From Candidatus Heimdallarchaeota archaeon LC_3 (GTDB lineage: Archaea > Asgardarchaeota > Heimdallarchaeia > Hodarchaeales > LC-3): 64,000 nucleotides of DNA. The notes below the pieces were generated by a model. It was not told the origin of the DNA, did not search any database, and saw nothing but the letters and a program-made list of their open reading frames with translations. The translations under genes were made by a program, and so were the position numbers. Location: assembly GCA_001940645.1 (NCBI GenBank), contig MDVS01000117.1, positions 1 through 64,000 on the forward strand, given 5' to 3'. Within the stretch, counting starts at the first letter, position 1. Every line of letters begins with the position of its first letter. This document shows positions 37,608 through 45,811 of this stretch, in pieces.

Positions 37608-37976
37608 ATGAGTTATATAACTGATCCACTAAGTACCCCTGAAGTTTTTTTTTATATGTACGAATGCAACTATGTTTTGGATGATAGTGTAGACTTTATT
37701 GAGCTTGATAGTCTTTTAGCTGAAGTAGCTAATAATTTAGATAAAAGTCCTACACATGCTGGAGCTGCTAGAGAATTCAAGTTAGAATTAGACAGTTTTG
37801 ACGAAGATTACAAAGCAGCTGAAGTGATTGTTTCGTTTATTGTTCGTCTTTGGGAAGATGATGATAACGAATTAGAATTAATCAATAAAACAATTCAAGA
37901 AGAACTTGAAAGTTTGGGATTACAAACAGAAAGTGTTGAATTCCTAGGATTTGGAAGAAGAGGAAGATTTAGTTAA
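37608..37976 (+). CDS. Unrecognised small acidic protein
   Basis: The product (122 residues) is strongly acidic with a basic end (GFGRRGRFS). It appears to have an alpha/beta pattern: VFFYMYECNY strand, a helix, KLELDSFDEDYKAAEVIVSFIVRLWED and a final LGLQTESVEFLGF strand. No family or active-site motif is recognised. It stands alone with A+T-rich flanks. Coding composition and an open frame of this length support a real gene. Confidence 0.6.
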   Translation: MSYITDPLSTPEVFFYMYECNYVLDDSVDFIELDSLLAEVANNLDKSPTHAGAAREFKLELDSFDEDYKAAEVIVSFIVRLWEDDDNELELINKTIQEELESLGLQTESVEFLGFGRRGRFS

Positions 37977-38187
37977 ATTAATCTAAAATAAGTTTAAATT
38001 CTTATTTATTTTACACAAAAGCAGAAAATAAATCAACAATTTGTAAATCATTTATTTATTTAAAGGAAATATTTCATTATCTTTAAATTATTAATGGAAA
38101 CATTTGATTTATATTCTAAATAAAAATTGTATAACAAATTTATTTAATGTTTCATTTTTAAAGAATTAATTAAGGACGAAAATTGAT

Positions 38188-38475
38188 TTGAGCGTTGAAT
38201 TTGAAAGAAAATCTAGAAAGAAAAGAAGATGGGGAAGAAGTTTAGAATATAGTTCATATGAGAGAAAATACATCTTTGGTAATGTGTATGCAGATATGAA
38301 AACTAAAGTTGAGCAATCAGTTAAAAATAACAAAGGTTTCACAGATCAAGAAATTGCTTCTGCTAATGATATACGAGTTTCTGTTGCAAAGCAAATTTTA
38401 TCAGAGCTTGAGAAAGAAGGAAAAATCAATTTAATCTTAAGAAGTCGTAGACTTAGAATTTATCAAAGTAAATAG
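38188..38475 (+). CDS. rps25e: Probable small-subunit ribosomal protein eS25 (winged helix)
   Basis: The product (95 residues) starts with a Lys/Arg-rich tail (ERKSRKKRRWGRS), and the rest is a winged helix: TDQEIASANDIRVSVAKQILSELEKEGKINLILRSRRLRIY. In eS25 the corresponding region also pairs a basic tail with a helix-turn-helix of the form SLARRALRELEEKGLI. The match is suggestive rather than certain; a small DNA-binding regulator is the alternative. The start is a TTG with AAGGA upstream. Confidence 0.55.
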   Translation: MSVEFERKSRKKRRWGRSLEYSSYERKYIFGNVYADMKTKVEQSVKNNKGFTDQEIASANDIRVSVAKQILSELEKEGKINLILRSRRLRIYQSK

Positions 38476-38518
38476 CTCTTTTTTATAAATCACAATCTAT
38501 TTAGGTGAGTTAGTAAGA

Positions 38519-39934
38519 TTAACTCTTTTTTTTAAATTTTGCAATAAAAAAGCAATCAGTATTATCAATATGAGAATATGTTCGTCGACAATATCTAATT
38601 ATTTTCTCAGAAAATTGCTTTTTCTCAATAGTTTCTGGAAATGTAGAACCTTCGTTTCCCCATTCAGGGTCTAATAACTCGATTCTATCTAAAACTGTAT
38701 CGATTATTGCTTCTCCTTCTAGATAATGAATACTACATACACTATAAACACCTATCCCACCAAGTTTTAAAACTCTTAGTCCTTCGATAAGTAAATCTTG
38801 CTGTATTTTTGCATAAATTTGAATTTTTTCTTTACCATGCCATTTGTGATCAGGATATTTCCAAAATATTCCTGTACTAGAACATGGAGCATCAATTAAT
38901 ATTTTATCCATAGAATTACTTTTGAAAGGAAGAGGAATTGAATAACCTGCCTCAGCATGAACAACCGAGAACATTTTATTAGTAAATTTTCTAAGATTAT
39001 TCAGTAATCGGAAAATCCTTTTCTTTGATATGTCTACCGAGATAATTTTGCTGTTTTCCCCCATTAAATTTGCAATATGACTACTTTTCATTCCTGGAGC
39101 AGATGTCATGTCAAGAATAAGTTCATGATCCATTGGATGAAGTAAATGACTAATTATTGAAGAAATTTTACTTTGTATTACTATATCATTATTTAAAAAA
39201 GGTTTACTAGAAATAATTGGAATTTTATTTATCGAATTGACATGTAAAATATCCCGAAATTGAGAGTCTTGATCTACATTAATTTGATTTTTTTTAAGTT
39301 TTTCAATCAAATTTTCAACAGTTTGATTAAAATTTAATTTATTGTCTGAAATTACTCTCAAGTCAGATTCTTTAGGATCATTATTTCTTCGTAAGAACTC
39401 TTCTACTTCATCGATTGGCCAAAAGTTGGAGAGGTATTCCACAAACCATTCGGGATGGAAAAATTTCATAGAAAGACGTTTTATTTTACTTGGATTTTGA
39501 TCGTACCAATTATTTGTAGAAAAACTCATTAACTTGTCAAATTGAGAAGCAATGATTCGATGATTCTTTTTATTTGTATGAGAAAAAATGTCAGGAATTT
39601 TTCTTTTAAAATAAGCAGCATCTGGAGGATTTGATAAATATTCTTCCTCAAAAAATAGAAACGCCATTAAACGATAAAAGGATATTAATCTACTATTTAC
39701 TTCAGATGAGATATCAATTTTCAGATTTTGAAATCTAATTATTTCATCAATCCAATTTTTTTTCCTAGAAATTTCAATTGTCAAATGGTAAACTGTATTG
39801 TAAAGCTTCCTATTTTTTTTTAACTTCTTATTTGATGAAAAAAATGAATAAAACTCGTTCCTAATAGAGGAGTGTTGTTCTGAGCGTGACAATATTTTAA
39901 TTATGTATTTTACTTCAGGTATGCTGATAGTCAT
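38519..39934 (-). CDS. NSUN/RsmB-type RNA cytosine-C5 methyltransferase
   Basis: The product (471 residues) methylates cytosine in tRNA or rRNA using S-adenosylmethionine. The SAM-binding strand is LDMTSAPGMKSSHIANL, motif IV is DAPCSSTG with the product-release cysteine, and motif VI is YSVCSIHYLEGE with the catalytic cysteine. The N-terminal 230 residues form a helical NusB-like or substrate domain of low conservation. The RNA target cannot be told from sequence. Neighbours do not help. Confidence 0.9.
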   Translation of the reverse strand: MTISIPEVKYIIKILSRSEQHSSIRNEFYSFFSSNKKLKKNRKLYNTVYHLTIEISRKKNWIDEIIRFQNLKIDISSEVNSRLISFYRLMAFLFFEEEYLSNPPDAAYFKRKIPDIFSHTNKKNHRIIASQFDKLMSFSTNNWYDQNPSKIKRLSMKFFHPEWFVEYLSNFWPIDEVEEFLRRNNDPKESDLRVISDNKLNFNQTVENLIEKLKKNQINVDQDSQFRDILHVNSINKIPIISSKPFLNNDIVIQSKISSIISHLLHPMDHELILDMTSAPGMKSSHIANLMGENSKIISVDISKKRIFRLLNNLRKFTNKMFSVVHAEAGYSIPLPFKSNSMDKILIDAPCSSTGIFWKYPDHKWHGKEKIQIYAKIQQDLLIEGLRVLKLGGIGVYSVCSIHYLEGEAIIDTVLDRIELLDPEWGNEGSTFPETIEKKQFSEKIIRYCRRTYSHIDNTDCFFIAKFKKKS

Positions 39935-40148
39935 TAATTATACAACAATCTCTAGTTTTAAGCCCTTTTTGTAAACTGTTTCTTCACAGTTGCAATATTA
40001 GATCTATTTTATAAATATCAAATAATTATAACTAAATAAAAAACAAATAATAACAATCAAAAAGCAGAAATAAACAACAAAAACATTAGCTTTAAACTTA
40101 CTGTTTAACTTTTTACAAGTATTTTTTCGTTTACAAAGGTGTAATTTG

Positions 40149-40370
40149 ATGTTTTGGGCTCCTCCTATCCCTCAAGATTTGTATTTTCCAATTGGATTCA
40201 TATTTACGTTAATAGGTTTGTTTTCTGTTGCTTGGTTATTATTTTATTTAGAACACTCAAGAGATTTACCTAGGCCAGATAGAACCATAGGAATTCTTTT
40301 TCGATTATTAATCATGAGCCTGTTTTTGGGATTTGGACTTTTTTTACTGTCTATGGTTGATTTAATTTAA
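40149..40370 (+). CDS. Small two-helix membrane protein
   Basis: A product of 73 residues with predicted membrane helices at about 15-35 and 49-68 and a charged loop (LEHSRDLPRPDRT) between them. An in-frame TTG directly precedes the ATG. The stop is immediately followed by the ATG of the HD-domain gene, so the two are almost certainly cotranscribed and translationally coupled. No family is recognised. Confidence 0.65.
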   Translation: MFWAPPIPQDLYFPIGFIFTLIGLFSVAWLLFYLEHSRDLPRPDRTIGILFRLLIMSLFLGFGLFLLSMVDLI

Positions 40371-41009
40371 ATGCCAAATTTTCAACACTACTGGGGAATA
40401 AGTAGATTAAAACAGCTTTTAAGACAAGGTTGGGTTAATAATGTTCCTATTTCAGCAATAGAAAGTGTTGCAGATCATTCATTCGCAGTAGGGTATTTTT
40501 CTTATATTTTTTCATTATGGGAAAATGATCTCAGAAGTAAGAAAAAGCAAGATCTTTTGAAATTGGAAGCTAGCAAATATTGTGTTGCTGGACTCTTTCA
40601 TGACATTGCAGAAAGTTATTACATAGATTTTGATAAAAATGTTATAGATCTTGTTCCTGAAGCAAAATCACTGAAAAAGACTGCTGAAACACGTGGATTT
40701 AATAAAATATTAGAATTTTGGGCAAAAAAAAATAGAAATATTTCGAAAAATATGGAAAAATTATTTATTGAAAATTTAGACCAGGAAAGTAAACTTTTCA
40801 TTGAAGTTATTGACAAAATAGAGCTTCATTGGCAAACACTAACTTATTACATGAATAATTGGATATCTTTAAGTAATGCTCAGCCATTTATAACATCAAC
40901 ATACGAATTTATTAAGAAAAATCAAGAAAAATTTAATTTCATAGAAAATCTTCTAAAAGAAAAATTAATATTCGAAAATCTTCAAAATGTGATTGATATT
41001 AAAAAATAA
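40371..41009 (+). CDS. HD-domain phosphohydrolase (YfbR/HDDC2-like)
   Basis: The product (212 residues) has an HD metal-binding set: His in ESVADHS, the HD pair in FHDIAE and a distal Asp in EVIDKIELHW. The opening RLKQLLRQGWVNNVP is typical of the YfbR/HDDC2 group, 5'-deoxynucleotidases that dephosphorylate deoxynucleoside monophosphates. The precise substrate is an inference from the group. It is coupled to a small membrane-protein gene upstream and converges on the next gene with four bases between. Confidence 0.85.
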   Translation: MPNFQHYWGISRLKQLLRQGWVNNVPISAIESVADHSFAVGYFSYIFSLWENDLRSKKKQDLLKLEASKYCVAGLFHDIAESYYIDFDKNVIDLVPEAKSLKKTAETRGFNKILEFWAKKNRNISKNMEKLFIENLDQESKLFIEVIDKIELHWQTLTYYMNNWISLSNAQPFITSTYEFIKKNQEKFNFIENLLKEKLIFENLQNVIDIKK

Positions 41010-41013
41010 CTTC

Positions 41014-42057
41014 TCATTTTTTCTGGTTAAATAGTGAATCTAATGCTGATGTTAATGTTTCACATTCACCAATAAGCTCAGATTCTTCTATTTGCTCATT
41101 TTCCCCTATTTTTGTTATACCCAATCTGTATGCGAAGGCTTTTTCGACAACTGGAATGAATTTTTTCAGATTTTTGTCTTTTGCAAAAATATTAGGAAAC
41201 GTATCACGAATATCAGGTTTGGTGATATGTTCTAGATCTTTTTTCATCTTACTGTTATAAAGGTATATTAACGCTAATGCATAATCTACCACAGCTTCAG
41301 AAGAAAGATATGCAAGTTCTTCTTGTATAAATGCAGAATCGTCTTGATTATTCCTAACTTCTGAACAAGCTTTCTGATATTGCTCTATTGTATCACGAAT
41401 TATTATTTCCGCAGAATTAGATATTTCTGAGTTGAATTTGTATTCAATAAATGGATTTTCTCCCATTATTGGCTGAGATTGTGAAGCAGAAAAAGCATGA
41501 ATCATAGAAAAACCAGGACCCTGTCTCGTTTTGAATTTATCAATTGTAACTACATCTCTATTGAATAAAACAACAGGATCAATAAGATACTCAAACAATG
41601 GGTTCATCAGAGATTCAATAATTTCTGTTATTTCAATTCCTGCTTTTTGCTCTTCTTTTTTTGAGAGATCTTTAATAATCAACAGAAAATTGAGATTAGA
41701 TTGACCCATGATATGGTTTCTTTTACCATAAGACCCATAAGCAATCAATGATTGCATAAAAGGTTTGTTTTGAAATTTATCATAAAATGCCTGAACTAGT
41801 TCATCATATTCGTTTTCAATGAGACTTTCTGCGTCTTCCTCATTCAATTCTTTTAGTTCTTCTGGGCTCTTACTGTTAATTTCTTCTATTTCCTCTTTAA
41901 TAAGCTTAATTAATCCCTTAATTTTATCACGTTCTAACTCTTTTCCCAGTGATAACATAACATCACGAAATTGAGCCTTACCAGCCTGAAGCACTTGTTG
42001 TCTTATATGTCTACGTACTACCTCTAAAGTTTCTTTATCAACTTCTGTTTCAGACAT
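41014..42057 (-). CDS. Nucleotidyltransferase-like protein lacking catalytic aspartates
   Basis: The product (347 residues) has a helical, acidic N-terminal 95 residues followed by a segment GSYGKRNHIMGQSNLNFLLII. This resembles the minimal nucleotidyltransferase pattern GSxAxG...SDxDLxV, but both metal-binding aspartates are asparagine here (SNLNF). The C-terminal half is helical. If this reading is right, the fold is kept without catalysis, possibly as a regulatory or binding domain. The ATG at 42057 is preferred to the TTG at 42087. Confidence 0.65.
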   Translation of the reverse strand: MSETEVDKETLEVVRRHIRQQVLQAGKAQFRDVMLSLGKELERDKIKGLIKLIKEEIEEINSKSPEELKELNEEDAESLIENEYDELVQAFYDKFQNKPFMQSLIAYGSYGKRNHIMGQSNLNFLLIIKDLSKKEEQKAGIEITEIIESLMNPLFEYLIDPVVLFNRDVVTIDKFKTRQGPGFSMIHAFSASQSQPIMGENPFIEYKFNSEISNSAEIIIRDTIEQYQKACSEVRNNQDDSAFIQEELAYLSSEAVVDYALALIYLYNSKMKKDLEHITKPDIRDTFPNIFAKDKNLKKFIPVVEKAFAYRLGITKIGENEQIEESELIGECETLTSALDSLFNQKK

Positions 42058-42087
42058 AATATAATCATTCCAATTAAGGACTAACAA

Positions 42088-42498
42088 TTACAAGTTTTTT
42101 TTGTTTTTTTAATTTAAAAAGTTAATAGTAGTAAATATATTACTTGTGTATTCATAAGAATTTTACTAGTTAATTTTCTAATAATTTAAAATCATTTCTG
42201 ATAGTGAAAAAATAACTTTCATAATTTTCTAAATCGAACGATAGCTTTGTAGTGTTCATAAATATAACTAAACTAAAAAAATATAGATAATTATATCAAT
42301 AAACTATAAAAACCTTTTTATGAAAATTAAAACAAATGCTATGCCTGGTTTTAGTATCTAAGTTGAAAAACTAAAAATGGAATAATAAATTTGGAATGAA
42401 ATTTTGATCATACACAATAAACATAGCTAAAAAATTATTAACAAAGATAAAAAAATGTTATAAAATTAAAGATCTAAATCATTTTAGATCAATGTCCC
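42088..42498. other. Gene-free A+T-rich spacer
   Basis: About 410 bases with no convincing frame, RNA gene or repeat. It separates the nucleotidyltransferase-like gene from the tRNA-Arg promoter. Confidence 0.5.
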
Positions 42499-42507
42499 AT
42501 ATAAATA
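42499..42507 (+). promoter_or_regulatory. TATA box for tRNA-Arg / SRP RNA
   Basis: ATATAAATA lies 36-44 bases before the tRNA-Arg start, in a context of few G or C bases except the preceding TCCC. The spacing suits an archaeal promoter with a start about 25 bases downstream and a short 5' leader. It may also serve the SRP RNA, which follows 22 bases after the tRNA. Confidence 0.5.
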
Positions 42508-42542
42508 GTTAAATAATGACTCATACATGAATTAATGAAAAT

Positions 42543-42648
42543 GGACCAGTGGTATAGCTTGGATGCGTGAATTTTTAGAAAATTCATGTCTAAAGAGTAC
42601 GCGCGCCTGCGGAGTGCGAGATCAGGAGTTCAAATCTCCTCTGGTCCG
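42543..42648 (+). tRNA. tRNA-Arg (GCG) with intron at the D-arm/anticodon-stem junction
   Basis: Acceptor arms GGACCAG/CTGGTCC and T arm AGGAG-TTCAAAT-CTCCT pair fully. The D stem is GTAT/ATGC. The anticodon stem CGCGC/GTGCG encloses CTGCGGA, giving anticodon GCG. This stem is separated from the D stem by about 34 extra bases (42567-42600), which contain a GAATTTT/GAAAATTC hairpin. Removing them leaves a normal 72-base tRNA. The intron is therefore at about position 25/26, not the standard 37/38. CCA is not encoded. Confidence 0.8.
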
Positions 42649-42670
42649 TTATTAAAGGAAAAAAATATAT

Positions 42671-43006
42671 ACTCGGAATAGTGGTGAAATGCTAGATGGC
42701 GGGGTTAGCGCCCTCGTTGTACCAGAGATACGCTTTAGCTGGATCGAAAGCCATTCTAAGGATTCGGAATCGCTAATTATTTGATAGTGAACTCGTTGAT
42801 GATATCTTGCCCTCTTAGGCGGTTAGTTTTCAGAGACGTTTTCGTAGGAAAACGTAAGAACGATTAAGCCAAATCGGATCAGGCATGGGAATGAGCAGTC
42901 CTAAGGCTGATTAATCGTGCTTTGAGGTAAACAGGATTGAAACATTCTCTATTGGAGGTTAGTTGTGAACTTTTCGAAGAATGGGCATCCTAGAACTATT
43001 TCGAGG
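42671..43006 (+). ncRNA. ffs: Signal recognition particle RNA (7S)
   Basis: Helix 8 is present as CAGGCATGGGAATGAGCAG: the conserved CAGG and AGCAG flanks around a three-pair stem and a GGGA tetraloop, the SRP54 binding site. The 5' domain has the archaeal pattern GGCGGGGTTAGCGCC and then TGTACC. The ends pair as helix 1: CTCGGAATAGT (42672-42682) with ACTATTTCGAG (42995-43005). The length of about 335 bases fits archaeal SRP RNA. It forms the SRP core with SRP19 and SRP54, which are not in this window; the receptor FtsY is at 8093. Ends are accurate to a few bases. Confidence 0.85.
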
Positions 43007-43032
43007 ACCTGCTATCCCTGGTTCTAAAACCG

Positions 43033-44280
43033 ATGAACGATCTTCAAAACTCAATTGAATCAATAATTCCTGTTGTTACTGTTGATCATATGCTGTTAGA
43101 ATTTCTTCATTCAATACCTAACAAATTAATTCCTACAATTGAAATTCTTTGCAAAAATGAAAATTTACCTATTATCGATGTAATTCCTGTGGGAAGCGCA
43201 TTTAGAAACACAATTCTACCTCAAAAGATTGAAATGGATCTTTTTGTGCGGTTTGATACACGTTCGCAAAAAATTTTGTCTATTTTTGCTGATTTAGTTA
43301 TTGAAAAACTTGCTGAAGAGTTTTCGTGCAAATATGAGATAAAATATGCTGAAAATCCCTATGGAACCCTTTTTTATATGGCAAATGAATTTAGTATTAC
43401 CATTCCAATAGATATCGTAGCAACTATCTGGATTTCAGAGGCTAAATACCTCCCAGATATATTAAAAATAAGCGGTATGGCCAGAACTCCTTTTCATATG
43501 ACTTTTTTGAAGAATTTCATTAATCAAAAAGAATTAGAAGTAAAATTTTTCAAATATTGGTGTAAGAAAAAATTTTTGTATGGTCAATGTGGATTTACAG
43601 GGTTTTTATGTGAACTCTTAATCGGGGGATATGAAACCTTTGAAAATTTACTAAAACATTCAAAAGAAATTGCACAAATAATCTGGGATCCTTCGTATAG
43701 TCAAAAATCAAAAAATTCCTTGAAGGAACGTTTTCCTAACGATTTAATCATTATTATTGATCCAATTGATCGATATCGAAATACTGCAGCAGGTATCCAG
43801 GGTTTTTATGGAAAACTTCAATTAAAAAGGTTTATCTCTATTTCACAATTTAATTTATCCGAGCATTCAAATCTTTGGGATGAATATCAAATGACTAAAC
43901 CCTACTTCTCTGTTAATGTTGAATTTTCTCCTGAAGCGTCAAATAGAAACGATGAAGAAATAATTAGTAGAAAAATATCAATGGTAAATGCTATAAATCG
44001 CCAATTAGAAATAGAGAAAAATTTTGTGGTCGAAGCTATAGTTACTTTAGAAAAAATGTTTCTCAAAACACATCGGCTAGAAGAGATTACCTATTTGAGA
44101 AAAGGGCCTCCAAAAGAAAATAAATCAGCGGCAAAGAAATTTAAAATAAAAAACAAGGATTTTATTGAAAAAAATGGAAGATTATGGATAAAGGATTTAT
44201 ATTTTTCGAGTTTTGATTCCTTAAAGTCGTTTTTTAACAGTAAAAGTGATTTACAGGTAGAAATAAGTTTAATATCATGA
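43033..44280 (+). CDS. cca: CCA-adding enzyme (archaeal class I tRNA nucleotidyltransferase)
   Basis: The product (415 residues) adds CCA to tRNA 3' ends. Most tRNA genes in the window lack an encoded CCA and so need it. The active site includes GSAFRNT, EMDLFVRF and IPIDIVATI. In most relatives the first acidic pair is DxD; here it is ExD. The conserved RTPFHMTFLKNF segment of the central domain and the C-terminal tail domain are present. The ATG lies 27 bases after the SRP RNA, so it may share the RNA-gene promoter. Confidence 0.88.
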   Translation: MNDLQNSIESIIPVVTVDHMLLEFLHSIPNKLIPTIEILCKNENLPIIDVIPVGSAFRNTILPQKIEMDLFVRFDTRSQKILSIFADLVIEKLAEEFSCKYEIKYAENPYGTLFYMANEFSITIPIDIVATIWISEAKYLPDILKISGMARTPFHMTFLKNFINQKELEVKFFKYWCKKKFLYGQCGFTGFLCELLIGGYETFENLLKHSKEIAQIIWDPSYSQKSKNSLKERFPNDLIIIIDPIDRYRNTAAGIQGFYGKLQLKRFISISQFNLSEHSNLWDEYQMTKPYFSVNVEFSPEASNRNDEEIISRKISMVNAINRQLEIEKNFVVEAIVTLEKMFLKTHRLEEITYLRKGPPKENKSAAKKFKIKNKDFIEKNGRLWIKDLYFSSFDSLKSFFNSKSDLQVEISLIS

Positions 44281-44288
44281 TAAAGTAA

Positions 44289-45089
44289 TTATTTAACAAT
44301 GTTTGCTCCAAGATCTAATAATTTGCTTTGTAAAGATTCTTTTACTTTTTGCAAAGTTTCTTTAATATTTTCGTTTCCGTAAGCTGTAAGATGAAATGTG
44401 ATTACTGATTTCAACCCTTCAGAAGTCATTTCATGAGTGGGATGAGACTTAATATAAATTTGAGAATATTTTTCTGTCAATTCCTCTGTAACATGAGCTA
44501 AACGACTTTCTCCAATCCCTTCAATAGTAAATTCTTCTTGAAAAAATGAAGTTTTATCTTCCCTTGACTTTAACTCTGGTAAAATATGTTCATCAAAAAC
44601 TACTTTCATTTCATTAGGAATCCCAGGGATACAAAAAATAGTTACTTTATTTTTTTGATGCCGAATAGCCGGTGCAGTTCCTGCGGAATTGAACAAAGGA
44701 GTTGATCCTAATGGTAAGTTTGCCATTTTAATACTTGATGGATTGATTTTAGCGCCTATTGAGTTATATCTTTTTTTTATCATTTCTAAGGCAACTTCAT
44801 TTCGTTCTAATTTCAAACCAAGTGCAAGTGCCAGACCTTCTGATGTCCTATCATCCCATGTTGGCCCTAAACCCCCTGTTGATATGATTGTATCAGGTCT
44901 TCTATTAATAGCTTCCATGAATCCGGTTTTAAGATCAGTAAAATCATCACTCAAAGTTGTAATACGAGTAACTGATAATCCAAGTTCTGTGAGCTTAGAT
45001 GCAATCCAATTAGCATTAGTGTTTACTATTCTTCCAATTAAAAGCTCATTGCCAAAATTAATAATCTCAGCCTTTAATACTTTCGTCAT
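44289..45089 (-). CDS. CinA N-terminal / MoaB-type molybdopterin-binding-fold protein
   Basis: The product (266 residues) has the MoaB/MogA fold used by the CinA family. The GELLIGR-like start (NFGNELLIGRIVNTN) and the phosphate-binding loop STGGLGPTWDDRTSEG are diagnostic. A C-terminal 90-residue domain follows, without the amidohydrolase part of long bacterial CinA. Short archaeal members are common and mostly uncharacterised. A hypothetical pyrophosphatase role is known for some CinA proteins; it is not shown here. Confidence 0.85.
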   Translation of the reverse strand: MTKVLKAEIINFGNELLIGRIVNTNANWIASKLTELGLSVTRITTLSDDFTDLKTGFMEAINRRPDTIISTGGLGPTWDDRTSEGLALALGLKLERNEVALEMIKKRYNSIGAKINPSSIKMANLPLGSTPLFNSAGTAPAIRHQKNKVTIFCIPGIPNEMKVVFDEHILPELKSREDKTSFFQEEFTIEGIGESRLAHVTEELTEKYSQIYIKSHPTHEMTSEGLKSVITFHLTAYGNENIKETLQKVKESLQSKLLDLGANIVK

Positions 45090-45173
45090 ATTACAAAATC
45101 ACAGTAAGCTGTTCAGCTCATTAAACGTTTTAGAGTTTAAAATGAATTAAAATGAAAAAGATGTTATATTATT

Positions 45174-45599
45174 TTAATATGCATAAGTTTCCCAGGAAAC
45201 TATAACTACCATAATGCCAAAAGTTGCTAACAGAGAAGCAATTAGTTCCAAGAATAAAGCCAGTTGAGGAGTTCCACTTAATAACAAAAGGAAAGTCGTT
45301 CCAAAAATAACAGCAAGTGCCATAGCTCCAATCAAAGTTGGCCATTGTTCTCCTATATCAAAACTAAATGAAAGAGAAAAACCACTCTCGTCTGTTTTTA
45401 AACCAAATCCTAATCCAATCCCTGCAATTATTGCTGCAATATATGGTATCCAAAGTTCAAGATATAATTTATCTTCAAAACTAGGTTCTAGTATTAACTC
45501 GGGTTGGATGTTTGTTAAAAATATTACTCCCAAAGTTATAAATAAAAAAGATATCCCACTAATAAAACCACCAATAAATTCGGATATTTTCATAATCAA
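45174..45599 (-). CDS. Four-helix membrane protein
   Basis: The product (141 residues) has predicted membrane helices at about 10-30, 48-67, 86-108 and 111-137. A charged loop (LKTDESGFSLSFSFDIGEQ) separates helices 2 and 3. No motif or family is recognised. It is on the same strand as the cinA-like gene 85 bases on. Composition is normal for the region. Confidence 0.65.
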   Translation of the reverse strand: MIMKISEFIGGFISGISFLFITLGVIFLTNIQPELILEPSFEDKLYLELWIPYIAAIIAGIGLGFGLKTDESGFSLSFSFDIGEQWPTLIGAMALAVIFGTTFLLLLSGTPQLALFLELIASLLATFGIMVVIVSWETYAY

Positions 45600-45811
45600 T
45601 GATCCTCTTACTATAATTATTTAAATCTATTTACTATTTGAATATTATTTTCAATAGTAATCCTTAATAAGGACATTTCATTTTGTTTGCATTATAAAGA
45701 TATTTGCACATTGTTCAGGATACTAAAATACCTTTTTTTCATATCTAAACAACAATTACAGATAGAGAATGTTTTTCTTGTTTTATTCAATGAGTTATAG
45801 TAATGTTTTTT

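Noticed and set aside
44689..45150. A 153-codon plus-strand frame
   Set aside because: It is the antisense shadow of the CinA/MoaB-type gene with its clear GGLGPTWDD loop.
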